Source: Burkholderia pseudomultivorans
GTDB taxonomy: Bacteria; Pseudomonadota; Gammaproteobacteria; Burkholderiales; Burkholderiaceae
Assembly (NCBI RefSeq): GCF_902499075.1
Contig: NZ_CABVPP010000009.1
Coordinates: 100,143 to 164,142 of the forward strand
DNA length: 64,000 bases
Direction of reading: 5' to 3'
The notes under the pieces are model-generated. The model saw nothing but the letters and a program-made list of their open reading frames with translations, searched no databases and had not been told where the DNA came from. The stretch's first letter is position 1, and every line of letters begins with the position of its first letter. The translations under genes and the position numbers were made by a program. Of this stretch, positions 17,535 through 25,940 are shown one piece after another.

Positions 17535-19322
17535 TCAGCCGGCGTTGCGCGCGCCGGCATCGCGCAGATTCGCCGGCACGATCGGGCGGAAGCGCTCGCG
17601 CTTGTGTTCGTCGTCGAAGTGCTGGAGCGCGGGCTTGATCAGGTCGCTGCGCGACACGAGCCCCGTGATGCGCAGCGATTGCGCATCGTCGACCACCGGC
17701 AGCCGTTCGAGCCCGAGCATCGCGAGGCGCGATGCGACGAGGCGGCACGTTTCGTGCATCAGCGCGACGGCGGGCGGCCGATCGGCAAAGGCAGCCGCAA
17801 TCGGCGTATCGGCCGCAGCCTGCGCGCGCTGCGCATCGACGAGCGCGCGATCGACGAGGCCGAGCAGCCGGCCGTTCTGCACGACCGGATACGCGCGATG
17901 CGTCTGCTGTGCGCCGAAGTACTGCGCTTCGACGGCGCCGAGCGTAGTCGCCCCGTCGATCGCGACGAGCGCGTCGGCCGGCGTCATCACTTCGCCGACG
18001 TCGTGCCGCTCGAGCGGATCGACGCCGTATTCGCGATAGATGTGATAGCCGCGGCGCGCGATCTTCTCGGTCATGATCGAGCGCTTCATCACGACGGTCG
18101 CGAAGCCGTGCGCGACCAGCGTCGCCGCGAGCAGCGGCAGCAGCGCGTTGACGTCGTGCGTGAGACCGAACGCGAACACGATCGCGGTCAGCGGCGCACC
18201 GAGCGTCGCGCCGAGCGTCGCGGCCATGCACACCAGCGGCCACAGCGCCGGATCGCCGCCCGGCAGCACCGGCGACAGCACGGTGCCGAGACCTGCGCCG
18301 AGCATCAGCAGCGGTGCGAGCACGCCGCCCGACGTGCCGGAGCCGAGCGCGATCACCCACATCACGGCCTTCACGATCAGCAGCGCGAGCGCGATCTTCA
18401 GCGCGATGTGCTGGTGCAGCAGGTCGCCGATCACGTCGTAGCCGACGCCGAGCGCGCGCGGTTCGAGCCAGCCGCCGACACCGATCACGATCGCGCCGAG
18501 CGCGGGCCACCACATCCAGTGCACCGGCAGCTTCGCGAACGTGTCCTCGACGCGATACAGCGCGGCCGACAACCCGCACGCGAGCATCCCCGACAGCAGC
18601 CCCGCGACGATGCACGAGCCGAGCGCGACCGGCGACGGCGCGGCGGTCGTCAGCGGAAACAGCGGGTCGACGCCGAAAAACACGGCGCGCGCGAAGCCTG
18701 CGACCGCGCAGGCGAGCGCGACCGGCAGGAAACTGCGCGGCCGCCATTCGAACAGCAGCAGTTCGACGGCCAGCAGCACCGCGGCGACCGGCGTGCCGAA
18801 CACGGCCGTCATGCCGGCGGCCGCGCCCGCGACCAGCAGCGTCTTGCGTTCGGCAGCCGTCACGTGCACGCATTGCGCGAGCAGCGAGCCGAGCGCACCG
18901 CCGGTCATGATGATCGGGCCTTCGGCGCCGAACGGGCCGCCGCTGCCGATCACGATGCCCGACGACAGCGGCTTGAGCACTGCGACCTTCGGCGACATGC
19001 GGCTCTTGCCGAACAGGATCGCCTCGATCGCTTCCGGAATGCCGTGGCCGCGGATCTTTTCCGAGCCGAAGCGCGCCATCATGCCGACGATCAGCGCGCC
19101 GATCACCGGCACCGCGATTACCCACGCGCCGAGCGTGTTGCCCGCGGGCGAGCGGTCCGCGAACGAGAACTGCTGGAAGAAGAACAGGTTCGTAAACAGG
19201 TGGATCAGGCTCAGCAGCACGAAGGCCGCGAGCGTGCTGAGCACGCCGATCACGGCGGCAAGCAGCGCGATCCTGGGCAGGCGTTCGTTGGTCGAGAAAT
19301 CGCGTTTATGCGGGGCGTTCAT
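17535..19322 (-). CDS. CLC family chloride channel/antiporter with C-terminal CBS pair
   Basis: The 595-residue protein has a CLC membrane core (about residues 15-430) and a cytoplasmic tail with two CBS motifs (VGEVMTPADALVAIDGATTL and the closing LERLPVVDDAQSLRITGLVS). Selectivity-filter segments are recognisable: GHGIPE (93-98), GSGGPFGAEGP (126-136, with the gating Glu at 134) and GTSGGVLAPLLM. Soluble CBS domains usually bind adenine nucleotides and tune the channel. It lies 13 bp downstream of a MarR gene on the same strand, so the regulator and channel are co-transcribed. Confidence 0.9.
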   Translation of the reverse strand: MNAPHKRDFSTNERLPRIALLAAVIGVLSTLAAFVLLSLIHLFTNLFFFQQFSFADRSPAGNTLGAWVIAVPVIGALIVGMMARFGSEKIRGHGIPEAIEAILFGKSRMSPKVAVLKPLSSGIVIGSGGPFGAEGPIIMTGGALGSLLAQCVHVTAAERKTLLVAGAAAGMTAVFGTPVAAVLLAVELLLFEWRPRSFLPVALACAVAGFARAVFFGVDPLFPLTTAAPSPVALGSCIVAGLLSGMLACGLSAALYRVEDTFAKLPVHWMWWPALGAIVIGVGGWLEPRALGVGYDVIGDLLHQHIALKIALALLIVKAVMWVIALGSGTSGGVLAPLLMLGAGLGTVLSPVLPGGDPALWPLVCMAATLGATLGAPLTAIVFAFGLTHDVNALLPLLAATLVAHGFATVVMKRSIMTEKIARRGYHIYREYGVDPLERHDVGEVMTPADALVAIDGATTLGAVEAQYFGAQQTHRAYPVVQNGRLLGLVDRALVDAQRAQAAADTPIAAAFADRPPAVALMHETCRLVASRLAMLGLERLPVVDDAQSLRITGLVSRSDLIKPALQHFDDEHKRERFRPIVPANLRDAGARNAG

Positions 19323-19335
19323 CGGAGTCGGGAGG

Positions 19336-19749
19336 TCAATGGTCGATCTGGGGAACCTGAAACGCGCCCTTCAGCGATTTCAGTTCGGTGCGGTGCATCG
19401 CCGCGAGGCGTGCAAGCAGCGTCTCGCCGGCTTCCTCGAGGTGCACCTCGACTTGCCGGCGATCCGCTTCGCTCGTCTTGCGCTTCACGAGCCCGAGCGC
19501 CTCGCAGCGCGTGACCAGCGCGACGACGCCGTGATGCTGCGCCTGCAGGCGTTCCGCCAGCTCGCCGATGGTTGCCCATTCGCGATGCGGATAGCCTTTG
19601 ATATGCAGCAGCAACAGGTATTGCAGCGGCGTCACGCCTTCGCTTTGCGCGGCGCGTTCGGAGAAGCGCTCGAAGCGGCGCATCTGGTAGCGGAATTCGG
19701 ACAGTTGCTGAAAATCGCTCTTGGTCAGCGCGCGTCGGGTATCGGTCAT
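19336..19749 (-). CDS. MarR family transcriptional regulator
   Basis: The 137-residue protein has the MarR winged helix: an N-terminal helix (DFQQLSEFRYQMRRFERF), then GVTPLQYLLLLHIKGYP, the recognition region IGELAERLQAQHHGVVALVTR, and the wing KRKTSEADRRQVEVHLEEAG with the conserved D-R. It is followed 13 bp later by the CLC gene. A perfect dyad sits 36 bp upstream of its start and a related one precedes the HPP-CBS gene, so it probably represses itself, the channel and the HPP protein. The inducing ligand is unknown. Confidence 0.88.
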   Translation of the reverse strand: MTDTRRALTKSDFQQLSEFRYQMRRFERFSERAAQSEGVTPLQYLLLLHIKGYPHREWATIGELAERLQAQHHGVVALVTRCEALGLVKRKTSEADRRQVEVHLEEAGETLLARLAAMHRTELKSLKGAFQVPQIDH

Positions 19750-19785
19750 CGCAGGGGCGTCCGGACAGTTTCGATAACGGGTAAA

Positions 19786-19804
19786 TATATCACAATATGA
19801 TATA
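19786..19804. promoter_or_regulatory. Probable MarR operator in the marR-clc promoter
   Basis: TATATCACAATATGATATA is a perfect inverted repeat (7-bp arms, 5-bp centre) in an AT-rich island 36 bp upstream of the marR start. Size and symmetry suit a MarR dimer. A related site lies at 21078-21096. Confidence 0.7.
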
Positions 19805-19848
19805 AATGGATGAATTTCGGCGAAAATAGGCGTTTTACCCGATTCCTG

Positions 19849-21021
19849 TTACGCGGCCGCGAGCATCTGCGTCTGTCGATGGAGGCCCGTGACGAGATCC
19901 GTCTGCGTGACGATCCCGACGAGCCGGCGCGACGCGTCGACGACCGGAATATGGTGGTGGCCCGAATGCGTGAACAGCGGCACGAGCGCCGTGAGCGGCA
20001 TCGTTTCCGGGACCGACGCGACGTCGCGCGTCATCACGGTGGCGACGCTCGCGGGCTGTCCGCCGAAGGCCTCCGGCAACCGTGCCGACAGGCGCTGCCA
20101 CAGCGGGGTCGGGCGGCGCAGCTGGCGGGTCAGGTCGGCGCGGGTCACGATGCCGGTCAGGCGGCCGTCGCCGTCGACGACGGGCAGCGCCTTCACGCGA
20201 TGACGATCGAGCAGCGTGAGCGCGGCCGCGATCGAAGTCGACGCCGCGACGCTGACCGCGTTTTTCGTCATCAGGTCGGCACAGCTGAGTTGGCCGAACG
20301 TGCGCGTATACGCCTGCATTTCGGTTTCGTGCAGCAGCGTTTCGAGGTCGTCCGGATCGACGTCGAGCCATTCGCTGCGACGCTTGAGCACGGCGTCGAG
20401 ATCGTCGCGCGTGAAACCGCCGCGCGCGGGCGCGGCGGCGCCCTGCGGTTTCGTGTCGGCGCGTGCGCCGCCGTGCGGATAGCGGTGCCCGGTCAGCGCG
20501 TGATAGACCAGCGCGGCCGACAGCAGGATCGCCGACTGCAGCGCGATCGGTTCGAGCACGAAGCCGAAGCCGAGCGCATGGATCGCGGGGCCGCCGACCA
20601 CGGCCGTCAGCGCGACCGCGCCCGACGGCGGGTGCACGCAGCGCAGCGCAAACATTCCGCCGATCGCACACGCGATCGCGACCGCGGCGGCGGTGACCGG
20701 ATCGGCGATCCACTGCGCGCATGCGACGCCGACCGTCGCCGCGACCAGGTTGCCGCCGATGATCGACCACGGCTGCGCGAGCGGGCTCGCGGGCACCGCG
20801 AACAGCAGCACCGCGGACGCGCCCATCGGCGCGACGAGCAGCGGCACGAGGCCCGGCACGCCGGGCAGCACGCGCATCGTGACGCCGACCGTCGCGATGC
20901 CGACCAGCGCACCTGCGCACGAGCGCAGGCGCTCGCGCCAGCCGAGCGTCATCGGATGGGGAATGAAACTGTGCAGCCATTGCCGCAACGTGCGGCGCGA
21001 CGAAGAGGAGCCTGACGACAT
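19849..21021 (-). CDS. HPP family membrane protein with two CBS domains
   Basis: The 390-residue protein has an N-terminal HPP domain of four helices (about residues 25-180) containing the name-giving HPP at RCVHPPSGAVAL. Behind it, from about residue 240, are two CBS domains (SCADLMTKNAVSVAAST ... LPVVDGDGRLTGIVTRADL and VATVMTRDVASVPETM ... IPVVDASRRLVGIVTQTDL). HPP proteins have been linked to nitrite or other anion transport, and CBS domains sense nucleotides. It is upstream of marR-clc on the same strand, separated by 99 bp that carry a dyad, and a similar dyad lies 57 bp before its own start. Confidence 0.88.
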   Translation of the reverse strand: MSSGSSSSRRTLRQWLHSFIPHPMTLGWRERLRSCAGALVGIATVGVTMRVLPGVPGLVPLLVAPMGASAVLLFAVPASPLAQPWSIIGGNLVAATVGVACAQWIADPVTAAAVAIACAIGGMFALRCVHPPSGAVALTAVVGGPAIHALGFGFVLEPIALQSAILLSAALVYHALTGHRYPHGGARADTKPQGAAAPARGGFTRDDLDAVLKRRSEWLDVDPDDLETLLHETEMQAYTRTFGQLSCADLMTKNAVSVAASTSIAAALTLLDRHRVKALPVVDGDGRLTGIVTRADLTRQLRRPTPLWQRLSARLPEAFGGQPASVATVMTRDVASVPETMPLTALVPLFTHSGHHHIPVVDASRRLVGIVTQTDLVTGLHRQTQMLAAA

Positions 21022-21077
21022 GGACGGAAACGGATAAAAACGACGGCGCGGAAAGCGCGCCGTGACCGGACCGGAAT

Positions 21078-21096
21078 TATATCGCGTTGTGATACA
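21078..21096. promoter_or_regulatory. Second probable MarR operator, upstream of the HPP-CBS gene
   Basis: TATATCGCGTTGTGATACA matches the 19-bp dyad at 19786-19804 at 14 of 19 positions, including the TATATC and GATA arms, and is itself an imperfect inverted repeat. It lies 57 bp upstream of the HPP-CBS start. The remaining part of the 363-bp gap up to 21384 holds no gene I can support. Confidence 0.6.
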
Positions 21097-21384
21097 AATT
21101 GTCGCACCGCATCACGCCGTTGTCTGCGCGCGACGCACGAAGCTTGCATCGAGCTTTCATCGAATGAGAGGTTGCAGGCCGGTCGGCCGCGCAAATTTGT
21201 CTGCAGCGGCGTACAATTCCGGCCACTGAACCCCCGATATGTCAGAACCACGTACGCGATGCCCGCTCTCCCGCCTTCTCCCCGGCACGGCGATCGATTC
21301 TGCGTGGTTCGCGGCCTCGTTTCGTTTCCCGCCTGACGCGAGCGCCGTCCATGCCTCCCTACTGACTCTCCCGAAACCAATTCA

Positions 21385-22356
21385 ATGGACATGCTCGAAA
21401 ACATGCGCCTGTTCGTGCGCGTTGTCGAAGCCGGCAGCTTTACCGCGGTCGCCAAGGAAATCGATGCGACTACCGCGCAGGTGTCGCGCGCGGTGTCGAA
21501 CCTCGAAGCGCACGTACAGACGCGTCTGCTGCATCGCACGACGCGCCACCTCGGCCTGACCGAGAGCGGCGAGCGCTATTTCGAGCGCGCGAAATCGATC
21601 CTCGCGGAAATCGACTACGCGAACGCCGAGGCGCGCAACGCGCTGCTGCGGCCGACCGGCAAGATGCGCATCCATGCGATGACGGGGCTCGGCAAGAGTC
21701 ATGTGGTGTCGTCGATCGTCCGCTACCAGGAGGACAACCCGGACGTGTCGGTCGAATTGACGCTCGCGCAGCGGATGCCGAACCTCGTCGAGGAGGGCTA
21801 CGACGTGTCGATCGTGACGGCGTCGCAACTGCCCGATTCGGGCTACGTCGCGCAGACCTGCGGCACGAGCTGCAGCGTGCTCGTCGCGTCGCGCGACTAC
21901 CTCGAGCGGCACGGCACGCCGCAGACGCCCGACGACCTGCCGAACCACGTGTGCCTGCGCCTCGACACGCCCGCGTCGCCGGCCAGCGAGTGGCGGCTCG
22001 AGCGCAGCGACGGCGAGGAGACCGTCTACGAACTGCAGCCCGCGCCGTTCCAGGTCAACGTGCCGGATGCACTGTGCGTCGCGGTGCGGGCCGGGCGCGG
22101 GATCGCGTGCATCGCGCTGTATACGGTGCTCGACGACATCCGCGAAGGCCGGTTGATTCGCGTGCTGCCGGAATACCGGTTGCAGACGGTCAGCGTGTAC
22201 GCGGTATATGCAACGCGCCGCTATCTCGACGCGAAGATCCGGACCTTCCTCGATCATCTGCGCACGACGCTGACGCCCGCGCTGCAGAGCGATCTGAGCG
22301 AACTCGACCGGCTGACGGTCGAGCAGGCGCAGGGCGGCGGCCTCAAGCGCGCGTGA
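21385..22356 (+). CDS. LysR family transcriptional regulator (CrgA/DsdC-like subgroup)
   Basis: The 323-residue protein begins MDMLENMRLFVRVVEAGSFT, the typical start of the large subgroup of proteobacterial LysR proteins that act on nearby or own promoters. It has the helix-turn-helix around residues 20-45 (AVAKEIDATTAQVSRAVSNLE) and the RTTRHLGLTESGERYFER linker entry. The effector domain follows from about residue 92. It is divergent from the HPP-CBS gene (363 bp between) and convergent with an MFS gene 52 bp downstream, so its target is not obvious from position. Confidence 0.86.
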   Translation: MDMLENMRLFVRVVEAGSFTAVAKEIDATTAQVSRAVSNLEAHVQTRLLHRTTRHLGLTESGERYFERAKSILAEIDYANAEARNALLRPTGKMRIHAMTGLGKSHVVSSIVRYQEDNPDVSVELTLAQRMPNLVEEGYDVSIVTASQLPDSGYVAQTCGTSCSVLVASRDYLERHGTPQTPDDLPNHVCLRLDTPASPASEWRLERSDGEETVYELQPAPFQVNVPDALCVAVRAGRGIACIALYTVLDDIREGRLIRVLPEYRLQTVSVYAVYATRRYLDAKIRTFLDHLRTTLTPALQSDLSELDRLTVEQAQGGGLKRA

Positions 22357-22408
22357 CGCGGCGCGCGGGCAGGTCGCCCGAACGTGCCCCCGCGCGCGGC
22401 GGCGATCA

Positions 22409-23776
22409 TCACGTACCCGCTGCGACGCGAATCCGCTCGAAGCGGCCCGCGAGCCACGCATACGCGGCGATGCCGATCAGCCCGTGCGCGGCGACGAACC
22501 ACAGCGCGCCGGCAAACGAGCCGGTATGCGCGACGAAGTAGCCGATCACGAGCGGCGTGACGATGCCCGCGATGTTGCCGAGGCCGTTGAACACGCCGCC
22601 GCTCAGGCCGACCATGCCTTCCGGCGCGGTGTCGGCGAGCACCGCCCAGCCGACTGCCGCCAGCCCCTTGCCGAAGAACGCGATCGTCATCAGCGCGATC
22701 ACGATCGTGTTCGACGACGCGCCGTTCGCGAGCACCAGCAGCGTCGCCATCGCCATCCCCGCGACGAACGGCGTCTTGCGTGCACGCGACGGATGCACGC
22801 CGCGCCGGATCAGCCAGTCCGACAGCACGCCGCCGAGCACGCCGCCCGTGAACCCGCAGATTGCCGGCAATGCGGCGACCCAGCCGGCTTCCATGATCGT
22901 CATGCCGCGCCCCTTGATCAGATAGATCGGAAACCACGTGATGAAGAAGTAGGTGAGCGCCGTGATGCAGTACTGGCCGATGTAGATCGCCCACAGGTTG
23001 CGATGGCGGAACAGCTGCGACGCGGCGCGCCACGAGACGCGCGGCCGGTGCCGGACGCGGTTCGCCTCGAGATCGACCAGCGCGCCGTGCGCGCGCAGAT
23101 AGTCGCGCTCGGCGTCGCTCACGCGCGGGTGGCCGTGCGGTTCGCGATACCACGCGAACCACAGCGCGGCGAGCGCGATGCCGAGCATCCCCATCCACAG
23201 GAACACGTGCGGCCACCCGAGCGCATGCGTGAGCCATGCCATCGCGGGCGTGAACAGCACGACGGCCATGTATTGCGCGGAATTGAACAGCGCCGACGCG
23301 GTGCCGCGTTCGGCGGTCGGAAACCAGCACGCGACGATTCGCGAGTTGGCCGGGAACGCCGGCGATTCGACGAGGCCGAGCATGAAGCGCATCGCGAACA
23401 GCGCGAGCGTCGCGGCGCCGGCCTGCACGCCGAGCCATCCGACCGTGCCTTGCAGCATCGTGAACACCGACCACAGCAGCAGGCTCAGGCCGTAGACGCG
23501 TCGCGCGCCGTAACGATCGAGCAGCCAGCCGCCCGGAATCTGCCCGATCGCGTAGGCCCACGCGAACGCCGAAAAAACGATGCCGAGCTGCACGGGCGTG
23601 AGCCCCAGGTCATGCGCGACGCCGGTGCCGGCGATCGACATCGTCGCGCGGTCCGCATAGTTGACGACGGTGACGGCGAAGATCAGCGCGAGGATCGCGT
23701 AACGGACGCGGCCGATCGTGCGCGAGGCGGCGGCAGCGGGCGCGGCGACGGCCGCGCCGGAGGATCGATTGGGCAT
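22409..23776 (-). CDS. MFS transporter, anion:cation symporter (ACS) type
   Basis: The 455-residue protein starts MPNRSSGAAV after an AGGAGA Shine-Dalgarno. It shows ACS-type features: VNYADRATMSIAG in helix 1, FAWAYAIGQIPGGWLLDRYG, a FNSAQYMAVVLFTP stretch and LVESPAFPANSR in the N-terminal half. These transporters import sugar acids such as glucarate, galactonate or tartrate with protons. It lies 82 bp behind a D-2-hydroxyacid dehydrogenase gene on the same strand and so probably brings in that enzyme's hydroxy- or ketoacid substrate. The exact substrate cannot be read from sequence. Confidence 0.86.
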   Translation of the reverse strand: MPNRSSGAAVAAPAAAASRTIGRVRYAILALIFAVTVVNYADRATMSIAGTGVAHDLGLTPVQLGIVFSAFAWAYAIGQIPGGWLLDRYGARRVYGLSLLLWSVFTMLQGTVGWLGVQAGAATLALFAMRFMLGLVESPAFPANSRIVACWFPTAERGTASALFNSAQYMAVVLFTPAMAWLTHALGWPHVFLWMGMLGIALAALWFAWYREPHGHPRVSDAERDYLRAHGALVDLEANRVRHRPRVSWRAASQLFRHRNLWAIYIGQYCITALTYFFITWFPIYLIKGRGMTIMEAGWVAALPAICGFTGGVLGGVLSDWLIRRGVHPSRARKTPFVAGMAMATLLVLANGASSNTIVIALMTIAFFGKGLAAVGWAVLADTAPEGMVGLSGGVFNGLGNIAGIVTPLVIGYFVAHTGSFAGALWFVAAHGLIGIAAYAWLAGRFERIRVAAGT

Positions 23777-23858
23777 GCGTGTCTCCTGGCCTCCGTCGCG
23801 CGGAGGCATGTTGTGTCGTGGCGATGCGGGCGCGCGCCGCTTGCGCGGCGCGATGCGC

Positions 23859-24797
23859 TCAGGTCGTGACGCTGGTCGGCGGGCGCTGGCCTGCGAAGCA
23901 TGCAGCGAGATTGGCGAGCACGATGCGGCCCATTTCGTCGCGCGTCTCGCGCGTGGCGCTTGCGCGGTGCGGCTGCACGACGACGCGGTCGAGTTCGAGC
24001 AGCGCGGGCGGCACCTGCGGTTCGTTCGCAAATACGTCGAGGCCCGCGCCGGCGATCGTGCCGTCCGCCAGCGCGCGCACCAGCGCGGCTTCGTCGACGA
24101 GCTTGCCGCGCGCGACATTGATCAGGAAGCCGGTGCGGCCGAGCGCGGCGAGGACCTCGGCCGTGACCAGCACGTTGCCGTGATCGGCCGATGCGGCGAC
24201 GACCAGCACGTCGCTGTCGCGTGCGAGCGCGATCAGGTCGGGCACGAACCGGTAGCCGCTGTCGCGATGCTCGCGCGGGCCGAAGTAGCTGACCGGCATC
24301 CGGAATGCCTGCGCGCGCTGCGCGATCGCGCGCCCGACGCGGCCGAGGCCGACGATGCCGAGCCGCTTGCCCGTCACCTGCGTCGCGAGCGGCTGCGCGA
24401 ACCTGCCCCAGCGGCCGGCGCGCACGATGCGTTCGCCGAGGCCGAGATCGCGCAAGGTCATCAGGATCAACCCCATCGCCATGTCGGCCACGTCGTCGGT
24501 CAGCACGTCGGGCGTCGTCGTGACGTGGATGCCGCGCGCGCGGGCGCGTGCGAGGTCGACGGCGTCGGTGCCGATGCCGTTGATCGCGACGATTTCGAGG
24601 GCGGGGAGCCGGTCCATCAGCGCGGCGGACAGCCCGTTCGCGCCGCCGGTCACGACGCCGCGGATGCGCGGCGCGACGCGCTCGAGCAGGGCGTCCGGCT
24701 GGTCGGTTGCATACAGCCGGTGTACCGCATAGCGGGCGGAGAGTTCGGCGTCGATGGTGTCGGGGAGCGGCTGGGTCAGCAGAATATCGATGGTCAT
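23859..24797 (-). CDS. D-isomer-specific 2-hydroxyacid dehydrogenase (glyoxylate/hydroxypyruvate reductase-like)
   Basis: The 312-residue protein starts at the ATG at 24797 (MTIDILLTQPLP). It contains the NAD(P)-binding motif LGIVGLGRVGRAIAQRA and the catalytic trio of the family: Arg in NVARGKLVDE, Glu in FANEPQVP, and His in VVQPHRASAT. It reduces 2-ketoacids (or oxidises D-2-hydroxyacids) in the cytoplasm. The motif after the glycine loop lacks an acidic residue, so NADPH use is plausible. The LysR gene is divergent, with a perfect dyad in between; an MFS transporter follows on the same strand. Confidence 0.87.
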   Translation of the reverse strand: MTIDILLTQPLPDTIDAELSARYAVHRLYATDQPDALLERVAPRIRGVVTGGANGLSAALMDRLPALEIVAINGIGTDAVDLARARARGIHVTTTPDVLTDDVADMAMGLILMTLRDLGLGERIVRAGRWGRFAQPLATQVTGKRLGIVGLGRVGRAIAQRAQAFRMPVSYFGPREHRDSGYRFVPDLIALARDSDVLVVAASADHGNVLVTAEVLAALGRTGFLINVARGKLVDEAALVRALADGTIAGAGLDVFANEPQVPPALLELDRVVVQPHRASATRETRDEMGRIVLANLAACFAGQRPPTSVTT

Positions 24798-24862
24798 CAA
24801 GGTCTCGGTCGGCGTGCGCGGCACGGGCCGCGCATCGGATGCAACCGAGTATAGGAATCGCA

Positions 24863-24883
24863 TTGATGTTGGTCTAACATCAA
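24863..24883. promoter_or_regulatory. Perfect LysR-type dyad in the divergent promoter
   Basis: The arms TTGATGTT (24863-24870) and AACATCAA (24876-24883) form a perfect 8-bp inverted repeat around a 5-bp centre, between the hydroxyacid dehydrogenase (start 24797) and its LysR neighbour (start 24911). Size, symmetry and place fit a LysR recognition site controlling both genes. Confidence 0.75.
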
Positions 24884-24910
24884 AAGCCTATTGATTGATT
24901 CAGGATTTGA

Positions 24911-25819
24911 ATGATCGAACTGCACCAGCTTCGCTGCTTTGTCGCGGTTGCCGAGGAACTGCACTTCGGCCGTGCGGCGAAGCGGCTTTTCATGACGCAG
25001 CCGCCGCTCAGCCGGCAGATCCAGTTGCTCGAGCATGCGCTCGGTATCGCGCTGCTCGAACGCAGCAGCCGGCAGGTCAGGCTGACGGCGGCCGGCGAGC
25101 GCTTCCTGCGCGATGCGCGACACATCCTCGAATTCTCGGCGCGCGCCGAGCAGGCCGCGCAGCGCGTCGCGCACGGCGGCGCCGGGCGCATCACGCTCGG
25201 CTTCACGGCCGTCAGCGCGTACCGGATGATCCCGATGCTGCTCGCGCATGCGGCGCACGCGCTGCCCGACATCGACGTCGAACTGCGCGAGATGGTGTCG
25301 ACCGTGCAGGTCGATGCGCTCGCATCGCGGATGCTCGACGCGGGCTTCGTGCGCCAGCGCGCCGGCCGGCAGCCGCTCGAATACCGGCTCGTGCAGCGCG
25401 AGCCGATGCTGGTCGCGGTCGCGGAAGGCGCGCCGCTCGCCGCGCACGAACGGATCGGCCCCGCCGATCTCGACCGGCAGCCGTTCATCGCGTATTCGCC
25501 GAACGAAGGGAAGTACTTCCACGACATGATCTCGGGGATGTTCGCGGGCGCGGGGCGGCTGCCGAACTACCTGCATTACGTGGGGCAGACGCATACGATC
25601 CTCGGCCTCGTGCGCGCGGGGCTCGGCGCCGCGCTCGTGCCGGCGTCGGCGCGCGAGCTGCACGTGGACGGCGTGGTGTTCCGGCCGCTCGCGGATGCCG
25701 ACGTGGCGGCCGAGCTGTATCTCGCGTGGCGGACCGACAACGACAATCCGGTGCTGCCGGTATTCAACGCGATGGTCGAGCGCTTCCTGACGGAAAGCGC
25801 GGACGGCGTCGTCGCGTAA
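24911..25819 (+). CDS. LysR family transcriptional regulator (next to hydroxyacid dehydrogenase)
   Basis: The 302-residue protein starts MIELHQLRCFVAVAEELHFG and continues with FMTQPPLSRQIQLLE, the helix-turn-helix of the BenM/CatM/CbnR-like subgroup that often controls catabolic genes. The effector domain starts near residue 92 (RITLGFTAVSAYRMIP). It is divergent from the dehydrogenase-transporter pair with a perfect dyad between them, so it is the likely regulator of that pair. Confidence 0.88.
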   Translation: MIELHQLRCFVAVAEELHFGRAAKRLFMTQPPLSRQIQLLEHALGIALLERSSRQVRLTAAGERFLRDARHILEFSARAEQAAQRVAHGGAGRITLGFTAVSAYRMIPMLLAHAAHALPDIDVELREMVSTVQVDALASRMLDAGFVRQRAGRQPLEYRLVQREPMLVAVAEGAPLAAHERIGPADLDRQPFIAYSPNEGKYFHDMISGMFAGAGRLPNYLHYVGQTHTILGLVRAGLGAALVPASARELHVDGVVFRPLADADVAAELYLAWRTDNDNPVLPVFNAMVERFLTESADGVVA

Positions 25820-25940
25820 GCGTCGTGCCGGCGTGCGAACGCGGAGCGGGAAGGCGCGAGAAGGGAAAAGGGGGAGCGAGCAGGCGGGCGCGGGCCGGGC
25901 CGCATGCCGGAATCGACGCGCGGCCAGGCCCAGCGACGGG

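Noticed and set aside
17481-19514. 677-codon plus-strand frame over the CLC channel gene
   Set aside because: Antisense shadow; the minus-strand protein has clear CLC and CBS motifs.
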